DNA of 31,824 nucleotides from a virus. Shown here one piece after another: positions 15,806 to 21,849 of the stretch. The DNA lies in IMG/VR virus record IMGVR_UViG_3300033571_002828, positions 1 through 31,824 of that record, one strand, 5' to 3'. Both the position numbers and the translations under genes were made by a program. The number at the start of each line of letters is the position of its first letter. Positions within the stretch are counted from its first letter, which is position 1. The notes under the pieces were generated by a model. The model did no database searches. It was not told the origin of the DNA and saw only the letters and a program-made list of their open reading frames with translations.

Positions 15806-15951
15806 AGTGTATTACCTGTTAATATTAAAAACAATATTTGACTGTCTATAAGACCCTGAGTTGTTTCTGCGTCAGTGTCTTCAAACTCTGTTTCCAAAGA
15901 ATATTTCAAGCACCAAAGCAAACGTTCTTCATCTGTGTAATTGTAAATCAT
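15802..15951 (-). CDS. Small acidic protein (49 residues)
   Basis: A short gene between two longer ones: MIYNYTDEER at the start, acidic in the middle (TEFEDTDAETTQ), and ending LILTGNTL. GGAGAA inside the end of the upstream gene lies five bases before ATG 15951 (TAATATG), and the stop overlaps the next start (ATGA). This tight coupling supports it. The function is unknown. Confidence 0.6.
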   Translation of the reverse strand: MIYNYTDEERLLWCLKYSLETEFEDTDAETTQGLIDSQILFLILTGNTL

Positions 15952-15952
15952 A

Positions 15953-16294
15953 TTATTCTCCAAATAGTTTTTTGTATTGTTTATTTTGGCAATAACGGCT
16001 GTATGTTATTGGCCCTTGACTGGCCATTGGTGCCCAATCTAACACACTTTGTCCTAATTCACTGGCGGCAACTGGCGGGCAGTGTTCAACTTGATCCACT
16101 AACCAAACAAAGGTATTTTTCTTAATGCTGTTTATTTCAAAATGATTTTCATTGATTTGGTCTGCGGCTTTGACAACCCAGTCCCACCATTCAGCATAAC
16201 TTTTCTGTGTTAGGTGCTGTTTTTTGTAAGCATCGCAGGCTAATACGATGTCACGCATTTCATCTAAATGCGGAGTTGTTAAATGTAGTTCCAT
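15953..16294 (-). CDS. Hypothetical protein, first gene after a promoter
   Basis: A 113-residue protein beginning MELHLTTPHLDEMRDI. The frame is open to 16351, but that would run over the -10 box at 16343..16348. AAGGAAAC lies upstream of ATG 16294 and decides the start. The sequence has helical segments, a Trp-rich stretch (SYAEWWDWVVK), and a Cys-Pro-Pro turn (EHCPPVAASE). No family is recognised. It leads a run of three tightly coupled genes. Confidence 0.65.
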   Translation of the reverse strand: MELHLTTPHLDEMRDIVLACDAYKKQHLTQKSYAEWWDWVVKAADQINENHFEINSIKKNTFVWLVDQVEHCPPVAASELGQSVLDWAPMASQGPITYSRYCQNKQYKKLFGE

Positions 16295-16342
16295 TTTTGT
16301 TTCCTTTATATAAGAGGGATTTGCCTTCCTCATTGTATTTAT

Positions 16343-16371
16343 ATTATACAACAGTTTTCACTGTTTTACAA
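16343..16371 (-). promoter_or_regulatory. Promoter with palindrome between -35 and -10
   Basis: On the minus strand TTGTAA (16371..16366), a 17-base spacer and TATAAT (16348..16343). The spacer carries a 16-bp inverted repeat AACAGT-GAAA-ACTGTT (16350..16365), placed where a bound regulator would block polymerase. The first gene is 15953..16294. A terminator lies just upstream, so this starts a separate unit. Confidence 0.85.
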
Positions 16372-16390
16372 GTGAATTTTTGCCCAAAAT

Positions 16391-16423
16391 AAAACCCCAA
16401 ACCATATGCCGATTTGGGGTTTT
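16391..16423. terminator. Bidirectional-looking intrinsic terminator ending the early region
   Basis: A perfect 11-bp stem, AAAACCCCAAA/TTTGGGGTTTT, with an 11-base loop, followed on the minus strand by ATTTT. A-rich and T-rich flanks on both sides allow function in either direction. It lies after the lipoprotein gene and directly before the next promoter. Confidence 0.9.
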
Positions 16424-16512
16424 ACCAGACAGGACATTGCGTCTTGTCCTGTTAGAAGCGGCTCTTTTAACACACTTTGGCAAATACAATAAAGGAATAA
16501 TTTGCTTCTAAC
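16424..16512 (-). other. Stem-loop array before the terminator, candidate small RNA or 3' UTR structure
   Basis: On the minus strand a 9-bp long-range stem GTTAGAAGC/GCTTCTAAC (16512..16504 with 16459..16451) is followed by an 8-bp hairpin ACAGGACA/TGTCCTGT (16452..16445 with 16436..16429). The terminator comes next. The three-stem layout ending in a terminator resembles a small RNA. No good promoter of its own is visible, so it could be processed from the 3' end of the lipoprotein mRNA. Confidence 0.45.
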
Positions 16513-16534
16513 AATATTATTTATCACACTTTTC

Positions 16535-16714
16535 TTATTCTACTCTGCACCTATGTTGTGCTGGAAAACCAGGACATTGGAAACTTGAACACACTATCCA
16601 ATGTGTGCCTTCATCTGTGACGATTTTGGTTCTAGTGTTTGTGTCTGGACAATCACTACCACCTCCGCAGGCTGTGATTAGTAATGTGCTGGCGATTATA
16701 AGGATTGATTTCAT
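16535..16714 (-). CDS. Small cysteine-rich lipoprotein
   Basis: A 59-residue protein with a signal peptide (MKSILIIASTLLITA) and lipobox ITAC, giving a lipidated Cys16 followed by GGGSD. The mature part of 44 residues has four further cysteines (22, 42, 47, 56), enough for two disulfides outside the cytoplasm. Phage lipoproteins of this size serve as outer-membrane spanins or as superinfection exclusion factors. The low proline content argues against an Rz1-type spanin. The ATG overlaps the preceding stop (ATGA), and the two upstream genes also encode membrane proteins. Confidence 0.85.
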   Translation of the reverse strand: MKSILIIASTLLITACGGGSDCPDTNTRTKIVTDEGTHWIVCSSFQCPGFPAQHRCRVE

Positions 16715-16902
16715 TTGGCTGTTTCTTTACTGCTGAATTTAGAATGAATGTGGTCAATTGCCCAAGCGGCCATCCAGACAAAGACACAAACACCAGCGGC
16801 ATAAAATACTGCCCACATCAATACTGGATACATAAACATGCCCTGAAGAATGTATGCTATAGGAGCTCCAATAATTAAAAGTGCCAAAATTGTTTTTAAC
16901 AT
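16711..16902 (-). CDS. Small membrane protein with two spans
   Basis: A 63-residue protein with two hydrophobic stretches, ILALLIIGAPIAYILQGMF and VLMWAVFYAAGVCVFVWMAA, and a short basic C-terminus (HSKFSSKETAK) that should face the cytoplasm. It follows another two-span protein after one base (TAATATG) and overlaps the lipoprotein start. A holin-like or exclusion role is possible, but nothing specific is seen. Confidence 0.75.
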   Translation of the reverse strand: MLKTILALLIIGAPIAYILQGMFMYPVLMWAVFYAAGVCVFVWMAAWAIDHIHSKFSSKETAK

Positions 16903-16903
16903 A

Positions 16904-17074
16904 TTATTCCTTGACCAGTAGTGCTACCAAAATAAACTTCAGTGTTGCCAGCATCATTAATGCCACACCAGCAATCTCGTGAATGGCACCATTGGCTGTG
17001 GTCATAACAAATATGCCTGCGATGTAGGCAAGAATGCCTGTAATGCCAGTCGCTATACAAATAAAGTCTTTCAT
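16904..17074 (-). CDS. Small membrane protein with two spans (56 residues)
   Basis: It begins MKDFICIATGITG. It has two membrane segments, about residues 4-24 and 33-54, separated by a short TTANGAIHE loop, and ends LLVKE. The ATG overlaps the stop of the gene before it (TAATG). The partner membrane protein and the lipoprotein follow in the same unit. Its function is unknown. The gene is too short for common size cutoffs, but its coupling and composition make it credible. Confidence 0.75.
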   Translation of the reverse strand: MKDFICIATGITGILAYIAGIFVMTTANGAIHEIAGVALMMLATLKFILVALLVKE

Positions 17075-17247
17075 TATACTACCTCGCCTTGTTCATCACT
17101 GACTTCTTCTTCGCCAAAGAATTCAAAGGTTGCGTTTTTAACGCTGTCATAGATTTTGGTATTAGCAACATCAACAGCAGAATCTGCTGTGTCTGCTTCT
17201 ACTTCTATTTCAATTGCTACCACTGTGCGAACTTTAAATTTAGCCAT
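17074..17247 (-). CDS. Small acidic protein, early region
   Basis: A 57-residue protein starting MAKFKVRTVV at ATG 17247, which has GAGGAA upstream. The longer frame to 17283 would begin across the -10 box and is rejected. A strand-rich first half (VVAIEIEVEADT) and helix (TADSAVDVANTKI) are followed by an acidic end (EEEVSDEQGEVV). It leads the unit with the two membrane proteins and lipoprotein. No family is recognised. Confidence 0.65.
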   Translation of the reverse strand: MAKFKVRTVVAIEIEVEADTADSAVDVANTKIYDSVKNATFEFFGEEEVSDEQGEVV

Positions 17248-17274
17248 AATTTCCTCTGTGTGTGTTAAAAGTAT

Positions 17275-17303
17275 ATTATACAATAAAAGTGAATTTATGC
17301 CAA
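17275..17303 (-). promoter_or_regulatory. Early promoter overlapping the end of the gene at 17295
   Basis: On the minus strand TTGGCA (17303..17298), a 17-base spacer, and TATAAT (17280..17275). The -35 is formed by the last two sense codons of the upstream gene (TTG GCA) before TAA. The leader contains TTAACACACACAGAGGA, shared with other early leaders. No clear palindrome is present here. Confidence 0.85.
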
Positions 17304-17564
17304 TTTAATTTTGAAATCTGCTTTTTCACGCATTGGATACTTGACCCATTCGTGTCCATTTACATCATCAAAACTTTCAACTTCAACTCCATTGGGATAA
17401 GTGATAAGTTCGGCACGATCCTCGTCCTTGAATGTAATGTGAAGTTTATCCCATTTAATGTAATAGGATTCAATAGCGTCGGGGTCAATACCAAGTTTGT
17501 CCAAGTCCCAAGTGCTTGAACCAGTAGTGTGCTTTTTGCTGTAGAATGCTGTGATAGTAGCCAT
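17295..17564 (-). CDS. Hypothetical early protein (89 residues)
   Basis: It starts MATITAFYSKKHTTG, contains a strand-rich middle (SYYIKWDKLHITFKDEDR), and ends KADFKIKLA. Acidic and basic residues are balanced, and no membrane segment is present. It has its own promoter with a downstream palindrome and GAGAGAG before the ATG. I do not recognise a family; it looks like one of the single-gene early cassettes. Confidence 0.65.
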   Translation of the reverse strand: MATITAFYSKKHTTGSSTWDLDKLGIDPDAIESYYIKWDKLHITFKDEDRAELITYPNGVEVESFDDVNGHEWVKYPMREKADFKIKLA

Positions 17565-17587
17565 TTTGAACTCTCTCTGTGTGTGTT

Positions 17588-17648
17588 ATGTAGCGAGCAC
17601 CTTACTCGCTACATTTACTATTATACGCCTTTTGGTGATTTGTGTCAA
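17588..17648 (-). promoter_or_regulatory. Early promoter with 10-bp-arm palindrome downstream of -10
   Basis: On the minus strand TTGACA (17648..17643) begins with the base after the TAA of the upstream gene. A 17-base spacer and TATAAT (17625..17620) follow. A palindrome, ATGTAGCGAG-7-CTCGCTACAT (17614..17588), covers the predicted start of transcription. It could be an operator or a 5' hairpin. Confidence 0.9.
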
Positions 17649-17873
17649 TTAAACGGGATTGATTTCATCTGTAATACTTTGTATTACTTTAACAATCTTA
17701 AACTGGTCAGCCAGCATCCAAGATTTGAATTGGTTGCCTTTGTAAGTGCCCTGACGATGTTCACCGAATAGAATCCTGGCGTCATCTACTGTGGCACAAT
17801 CTGGAATGTGGTTATAACGAAACCAAAGACCTTTGGAGGGGCTTAGACGCCACACTTGATAAAATGTTCTCAT
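17649..17873 (-). CDS. Hypothetical early protein (74 residues)
   Basis: It starts MRTFYQVWRLSPSKGLWFRY, is rich in aromatic residues, and has DDARILFGEHRQGTYKGNQF in the middle. It is coupled to the NUMOD3 gene by ATGA. Its stop codon abuts the -35 box of the next promoter. The Trp/Tyr-rich start resembles small phage modulators, but no family can be named. Confidence 0.6.
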   Translation of the reverse strand: MRTFYQVWRLSPSKGLWFRYNHIPDCATVDDARILFGEHRQGTYKGNQFKSWMLADQFKIVKVIQSITDEINPV

Positions 17874-18526
17874 GCTAGATCCTTCTTAATAATATAATAG
17901 TGTTCGGGCCACTTACGCATCCAGTAATGAACTGTATAATAACTAACACCTGCTACCCTGCTAACTTCCATAACACTGGGAAAAATACCATTTGGAGTCA
18001 TGATAGGTTTACCAGTTACATTAAGGTCTCGTTTACGCAGTTTAGCGGCTTCACGCATCTTAACACGAGTCTCTTCACTGACTACATAATCTTTGCGTTT
18101 GGTAGCCCAAGCCTTCTTACCTGCTTCACTTACTTTAGCACGAGTTTCGGCACTGGCCTTCTTACCACGATTTATCTCACGCAGTTTAGCACGAGTCTCC
18201 TCAGTGACAGTCTTACCTTTATGAACAGCACTAATCTTAGCACGAGTCTCGGCACTACGCACTCTGCCTTTATGTGCTTGGCCGATGCGTTCTATGATAG
18301 TAGGATCTTTAAGCCTAGCCAGTTTAACAGCATCGGCAATACGTTGCTTTAGTGTAGGGTCATTAGCATAAGTCTGTCTAACGATTACACTATGACGAGC
18401 CTTATACTCATCGTTAAACACGAACTTCTTACCAGTAAGATTAGCTTTAGCTTTAGAAGAAGCCCTTACGGGCTCCTCCGTAATCTTAGTCGTGTCTTTG
18501 GTTAGATAACGGTCACGCCAGCCCAT
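17870..18526 (-). CDS. NUMOD3-repeat DNA-binding protein without a visible nuclease domain
   Basis: A 218-residue, very basic protein. Residues about 84-165 hold four repeats of the type (S/T)-x-E-T-R-x-K beginning near 91, 108, 125 and 150. These match the NUMOD3 DNA-binding motif of homing endonucleases. Residues 182-212 form a helix-turn-helix-like end (FPSVMEVSRVAGVSYYTVHY). The N-terminal 80 residues are basic with no GIY-YIG or HNH motif, so cutting is doubtful. Its ATG overlaps the AAA+ gene stop (TAATG). This suggests the two proteins work together, one binding DNA and one using ATP. Confidence 0.85.
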   Translation of the reverse strand: MGWRDRYLTKDTTKITEEPVRASSKAKANLTGKKFVFNDEYKARHSVIVRQTYANDPTLKQRIADAVKLARLKDPTIIERIGQAHKGRVRSAETRAKISAVHKGKTVTEETRAKLREINRGKKASAETRAKVSEAGKKAWATKRKDYVVSEETRVKMREAAKLRKRDLNVTGKPIMTPNGIFPSVMEVSRVAGVSYYTVHYWMRKWPEHYYIIKKDLA

Positions 18527-19401
18527 TATGCTACCTCCAACTCATCTGCTGTCTTCAGCATAACACGACGAGCCAAGCGTGTCCAGTCTTTAAGAGCAGG
18601 ATCAGTGCGTAAGTCCATGAGTTCTAACATATGACGGATACTCATCTCCTTGAACTTACCCAAACGCTCTACTGCCCAAGTGAACACTTCTACAATCTGC
18701 TCATCTGTAGCATCTGGGAAAAGATTCTCATGCTCGGCCAAATCTAAGATATGAGCCATAACACTCTGTCTATCACCAGTGCCTACTGTAAAGCCCTGAG
18801 TGCGTGATTGGATACTCTTAAAGCGAGTAGCACGAACACCACCCAATCTTGCGTTATCACCAAATAAGTTGCTGACGATGATAATGCTGCCTTTGAAGGC
18901 AAACTGGTTAGGGATAACTACACCGTCATCTACGATGTTATTCATACGGTCACGAGTGACCATAGGGTTAGTAGTGTCCATGGCACTGTTCAGTGCTGTA
19001 AGACAATCTATGTCGTGCTCAGCATTACGACAGTCATCTAAGATGAGAATCTTACCAGGATGACGGTGATGGTATAACTGAACATGAAGTTTGGCTGATG
19101 TTAGACTACCTTTAATGATAGTGTAATCATAGCGACCACGGTCTTCTGTAGTGCCTTCACGCAGGCCTTTAGCCTTAAGCAAACCTCCTATGGTATAACT
19201 CTTACCAGTGCCAGGAGCACCTTTAACGATACCATGTCGCTGTCGCTTGCGAAGAATACGATTTATATAATCGTTAAAGTCATCACGCATGTCGCGAACA
19301 TCACGAACGGCTTGCTCTAACGGGGGACTCCAAACTGGATCGTTCTGGAGTGATTGGATAAGACCAGGGTTGGTCTTCTTAACTACTGCTACTTTAGCCA
19401 T
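18526..19401 (-). CDS. AAA+ ATPase, possible helicase loader or DNA-remodelling protein
   Basis: A 291-residue ATPase with Walker A GAPGTGKS (61-68), Walker B ILILDD (118-123), and sensor 1 segment IIIVSN (173-178). Arginines near 190-200 may act as the finger. The domain matches AAA+ proteins of MoxR or loader type in size, followed by a helical C-terminus (VMAHILDLAEHENLFP onward). The substrate is not shown. It is the only enzyme here that could serve replication, since no polymerase or helicase is seen. A strong AAAGGAGG lies upstream, along with its own promoter with a palindrome. Confidence 0.85.
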   Translation of the reverse strand: MAKVAVVKKTNPGLIQSLQNDPVWSPPLEQAVRDVRDMRDDFNDYINRILRKRQRHGIVKGAPGTGKSYTIGGLLKAKGLREGTTEDRGRYDYTIIKGSLTSAKLHVQLYHHRHPGKILILDDCRNAEHDIDCLTALNSAMDTTNPMVTRDRMNNIVDDGVVIPNQFAFKGSIIIVSNLFGDNARLGGVRATRFKSIQSRTQGFTVGTGDRQSVMAHILDLAEHENLFPDATDEQIVEVFTWAVERLGKFKEMSIRHMLELMDLRTDPALKDWTRLARRVMLKTADELEVA

Positions 19402-19462
19402 AATAGGCCTCCTTTAAGATATGAACTAACACTGATAGCCCGACATGGACTACCTTTTTTTT

Positions 19463-19504
19463 AGTTCATGTATGTATTATACATGAACTGGGAATTTATG
19501 TCAA
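19463..19504 (-). promoter_or_regulatory. Early promoter of the AAA+ ATPase gene with palindrome over the -10
   Basis: On the minus strand TTGACA (19504..19499) follows the TAA of the upstream gene with no gap. A 17-base spacer and TATAAT (19481..19476) follow. A palindrome AGTTCATGTA-7-TACATGAACT (19489..19463) encloses the -10 box, which would let a repressor shut it off. Confidence 0.92.
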
Positions 19505-19822
19505 TTAATGAAGCGTAGCATCTTCTTCTTCAGGATCATAAAAACCTAACACCATCACACTTCTCTTATCGCTGTCGGTTTTAGACAGCGTCCATGTAAG
19601 CAATCTATGCGATGAATCTTTAAGGGACTCATCCATATAGTATGTCTCTAATCCGTGCTTACTGGTAAGAGTAAGTAGTGTGCTGGGCGATGAGATATTT
19701 AGATTACCTAGACCTTCTACCTCTGTAGTAAGAATGTATTCACCGGTAGTAGCCCGATGAATCTCGTTATCAAAATCTTCACCGCCGTCGAATGTAAGAT
19801 CCACTGATGCTGTATATGTCAT
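19505..19822 (-). CDS. Hypothetical early protein (105 residues)
   Basis: It starts MTYTASVDLTFDGGEDF. It is acidic, strand-rich and soluble, with LGNLNISSPSTLLTLTSK in the middle and an acidic end (YDPEEEDATLH). A CAGGAG ribosome site lies upstream. It shares a unit with the gene at 19840..20157. No domain is recognised. Confidence 0.65.
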   Translation of the reverse strand: MTYTASVDLTFDGGEDFDNEIHRATTGEYILTTEVEGLGNLNISSPSTLLTLTSKHGLETYYMDESLKDSSHRLLTWTLSKTDSDKRSVMVLGFYDPEEEDATLH

Positions 19823-19839
19823 AATAGACTCCTGTTAAT

Positions 19840-20157
19840 TTACTGAGTTACTGCTTCGTAGCATGAATCTACGAATGGAGTAGACCTGCCGTTATTTAGG
19901 CCTTCACCTAATAGCACTGTAAGCACTACACGTGATTGCTGACTAACGATAAGCACTACTTTATTAGCACGGTCTTTACTAGCCCATGCCTCGACCATCT
20001 GGTCTGCGTTAGTATCGCGATATGTCTTCGCTTTGAAGAATGCTGAACTGATATCCACATCTGCCTCCGTAGGAACTTTAACTTTAAGACGCTCGGTCAT
20101 ACGCACTGCGGCGTGATAACTGAACATGACCTTTTTACTACCTTTTACCTGTGCCAT
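19840..20157 (-). CDS. Hypothetical early protein, faintly like DUF4258-type proteins
   Basis: A 105-residue protein starting MAQVKGSKKVMFSYHAAVRMTE. The early S-x-H-A-x-x-R-M-x-E-R pattern and later strands (NKVVLIVSQQSRVVLTVL) recall the small DUF4258/toxin-like fold, but similarity is short. It is preceded by two promoters and AAAGGAGGCCTATT, an identical leader end to that of the AAA+ gene. The role is unknown. Confidence 0.65.
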   Translation of the reverse strand: MAQVKGSKKVMFSYHAAVRMTERLKVKVPTEADVDISSAFFKAKTYRDTNADQMVEAWASKDRANKVVLIVSQQSRVVLTVLLGEGLNNGRSTPFVDSCYEAVTQ

Positions 20158-20189
20158 AATAGGCCTCCTTTTGCTGTTAACGATAAGTT

Positions 20190-20218
20190 ATTATAGCATC
20201 AAAATCATTTAGTGTCTA
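20190..20218 (-). promoter_or_regulatory. Second (proximal) promoter for the gene at 20157
   Basis: On the minus strand TAGACA (20218..20213), a 17-base spacer and TATAAT (20195..20190). It follows the upstream promoter in tandem, inside a non-coding gap, so the gene pair below can be driven from two starts. AATTAAATAGACA is shared with the promoter at 21009..21037. Confidence 0.85.
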
Positions 20219-20227
20219 TTTAATTTT

Positions 20228-20297
20228 GGTGCTATCATGTAGTGCCTAATTGCTTACTACATGTATGTATTGTAGCACCGAATTCAATTTGTGTCAA
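20228..20297 (-). promoter_or_regulatory. Distal early promoter with nested palindromes
   Basis: On the minus strand TTGACA (20297..20292) follows the TAA of the 54-residue gene directly. A 17-base spacer and TACAAT (20274..20269) follow. Two nested inverted repeats lie around and below the -10: GGTGCTA/TAGCACC (20279..20273 with 20234..20228) and CATGTAGT/ACTACATG within it. They share ATACATACATG with two other early promoters. Confidence 0.9.
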
Positions 20298-20462
20298 TTA
20301 AGCGGCTTTATGTAAAACCAAACGAGTGCGTGGATCTACTGACAAAACTTCTGTGTCCAATTTTGCCAACACTCGCGCCAATTCTGTGTAAAAGTCATCA
20401 CCATGTTTTTGGTGCTGTTCTCTTATGTAAACTTCCAGTCGTAGTTTTTCAGTTAGTGTCAT
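20298..20462 (-). CDS. Small early protein (54 residues)
   Basis: It begins MTLTEKLRLEVYIREQHQKH. It is helical and charged (YTELARVLAKLDTEV) and ends VLHKAA. A GGAG ribosome site is five bases before ATG 20462, just past the stop of the previous gene. The next promoter's -35 starts with the base after its stop codon. It looks like a small DNA- or protein-binding helical protein, but that is only an impression. Confidence 0.7.
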   Translation of the reverse strand: MTLTEKLRLEVYIREQHQKHGDDFYTELARVLAKLDTEVLSVDPRTRLVLHKAA

Positions 20463-20473
20463 GTTATCTCCAA

Positions 20474-20656
20474 TTACATGTTTTGGATACGGTCAATAAA
20501 ATACGCTTTAAGTGCCTGCGTATATGCTACAGTTTTTGCTGTTTGGTGCGCCTCAGTGGCAACAAATTGTAGTTGTTTTGCTACTTCAGTAATAGTAAGG
20601 TCAGCCATTTGGTAAATGATTTGATCCTCAAGTGTATGTGTTTTAGTATTTGCCAT
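20474..20656 (-). CDS. Small helical early protein (60 residues)
   Basis: The frame is open to 20743, but this would include the promoter. ATG 20656 has AAGGA about eight bases upstream. The protein starts MANTKTHTLEDQIIYQMADL, with a helix (ITEVAKQLQFVATEAHQTAK) suggestive of an oligomer. It is followed by the 54-residue gene after 11 bases. No family is recognised. Confidence 0.7.
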   Translation of the reverse strand: MANTKTHTLEDQIIYQMADLTITEVAKQLQFVATEAHQTAKTVAYTQALKAYFIDRIQNM

Positions 20657-20696
20657 TTTAAGTCCTTTGTGTGTTAAAAAATATGTAATAACTGAA

Positions 20697-20743
20697 CTGC
20701 TACTACATGTATGTATTGTAGCAGTTTGGTCATTTTGTGTCAA
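20697..20743 (-). promoter_or_regulatory. Early promoter with palindrome overlapping the -10
   Basis: On the minus strand TTGACA (20743..20738) is contiguous with the TAA stop of the upstream gene. A 17-base spacer and TACAAT (20720..20715) follow. An inverted repeat CTGCTAC/GTAGCAG (20703..20697 with 20724..20718) surrounds an ATACATACATG core. The leader to the ATG has TTAACACACAAAGGACTT. Confidence 0.92.
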
Positions 20744-20983
20744 TTAAACGGGCTGTAATAAATTAGTATACTGTGGGCAAACACTATAAAATAATAGTGC
20801 CTGTTCTGGTGACATAGCAACTTTCATAATACCATTTTCATTTGTCAAAGCAAAATCTTTATTTTGCTGATTCCAAAATGTTCCCAATTCATAGTATAAA
20901 TGGTAGCCACTAACATACGCAGGCTGTCCTGGCTTTGCGTTTATTACATTGTCTTGTTCTACATTAAATTCAATTCCTAGCAT
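20744..20983 (-). CDS. First gene of the early region (79 residues), unknown
   Basis: It starts MLGIEFNVEQDNVIN and has an aromatic stretch SGYHLYYELGTFWNQQ. It ends QYTNLLQPV. An AAAGGAG ribosome site and a good promoter precede it. It is the first gene behind the double terminator, and first early genes in phages often counter host functions. Nothing in the sequence shows which. Confidence 0.65.
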   Translation of the reverse strand: MLGIEFNVEQDNVINAKPGQPAYVSGYHLYYELGTFWNQQNKDFALTNENGIMKVAMSPEQALLFYSVCPQYTNLLQPV

Positions 20984-21008
20984 TTAAGCTCCTTTGTGTT
21001 AAAAACAT

Positions 21009-21037
21009 AGTATAGCAAATTTGGTATTTTATGTCTA
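21009..21037 (-). promoter_or_regulatory. First early promoter
   Basis: On the minus strand TAGACA (21037..21032), 17 bases and TATACT (21014..21009). A small hairpin GTTGTT-TTTT-AACAAC (21063..21048) lies just upstream. It starts the early unit after the two terminators. Confidence 0.82.
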
Positions 21038-21091
21038 TTTAATTTGTGTTGTTAAAAAACAACAAAATACCCCCCTATACTTTAGTATTAC

Positions 21092-21122
21092 AAAAGGAAA
21101 ACCCCACCTATATAGGCAGGGC
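21092..21122 (-). terminator. Second terminator between late and early regions
   Basis: On the minus strand an 8-bp stem CCCTGCCT-ATAT-AGGTGGGG (with two wobble pairs) is followed by TTTTCCTTTT. It lies 84 bases beyond the first terminator, and no gene is found between them. Double stops would keep late read-through out of the early genes. Confidence 0.7.
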
Positions 21123-21175
21123 TCCCAAGGATAAACCAGCAAACGGCCAAGTAAACTGGCAATAATATTTAGCCA

Positions 21176-21206
21176 CAAAAAAAGCCCCAGGTGTTACCCC
21201 AGGGCT
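21176..21206 (-). terminator. Main terminator of the late (tail/lysis) unit
   Basis: On the minus strand AGCCCTGGGGTAACACCTGGGGCT forms a nine-pair stem, two of them wobble, followed by TTTTTTT. It lies 40 bases after the stop of the last gene of the tail and lysis cluster. Confidence 0.92.
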
Positions 21207-21246
21207 ATCAATTACACTAACATACTAAAAAATATGACGGGTAAGT

Positions 21247-21825
21247 TTAGAACCCATCAAATTCGTTATCAACCTCTGGCTGATAACTTAGGACACTACC
21301 TCTTGGCGTGCCCACGACTTTGAAGAAAGCTTCATCGTCAAAATACTTAGTTCTTAACTTCTCGTAATAGCCCTGTTGCCATAAGCGTTCTTCTGTGCTA
21401 AAATTATCACCCTGACGATTTATGTAAGTGACTTCTCTGTTTACCAATTGGCGTTTTTCACGAATAAGTTTGGCATGCGGGTAACGCCAAACAGCCCATG
21501 GTTGTAATTTAAGTATTTCTCTGTTGAATAAGATTGTTTGTAATCGTTCTTCAGCGACATACAAACTCATCCAACCCTGATATTTTCTTCTACTAACTAT
21601 TTTATCAACGCGATAAAAACATTGGTCGGCAATGAATACTAAATCTATAGGCCTGTGGGTATAGATGGCTAAGTTGTAGTTGTCAGGTTCTGCACCTGTA
21701 TATGTTGATGGACCTGTGGGTAAAGTCCATTCAATGTGTTTGGTTACTGGCAGTCTAGGATCGGTTAGTTTTTCCACAGTTTGATCTATATACTGCCAGT
21801 AATCACTGGGGTTTTTACGCTTCAT
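21247..21825 (-). CDS. Hypothetical late protein (192 residues)
   Basis: The last gene before the terminators. It begins MKRKNPSDYWQYIDQTVEKL. It is rich in Tyr, Trp and Arg (FYRVDKIVSRRKYQGWMSLY) and ends in an acidic tail (EVDNEFDGF). There is no signal peptide, membrane segment, amidase or lysozyme motif. Being beside the holin-like gene it could be a lysis or late DNA-modifying protein, but this is position only. Confidence 0.65.
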   Translation of the reverse strand: MKRKNPSDYWQYIDQTVEKLTDPRLPVTKHIEWTLPTGPSTYTGAEPDNYNLAIYTHRPIDLVFIADQCFYRVDKIVSRRKYQGWMSLYVAEERLQTILFNREILKLQPWAVWRYPHAKLIREKRQLVNREVTYINRQGDNFSTEERLWQQGYYEKLRTKYFDDEAFFKVVGTPRGSVLSYQPEVDNEFDGF

Positions 21826-21849
21826 ATCTCTATTTAAGAGACCGATCCA

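Noticed and set aside
18526-20300. Restriction or toxin-antitoxin module
   Set aside because: The ATPase lacks nuclease or McrB-type partners, and the neighbouring small proteins show no convincing toxin motif beyond a faint DUF4258-like pattern.
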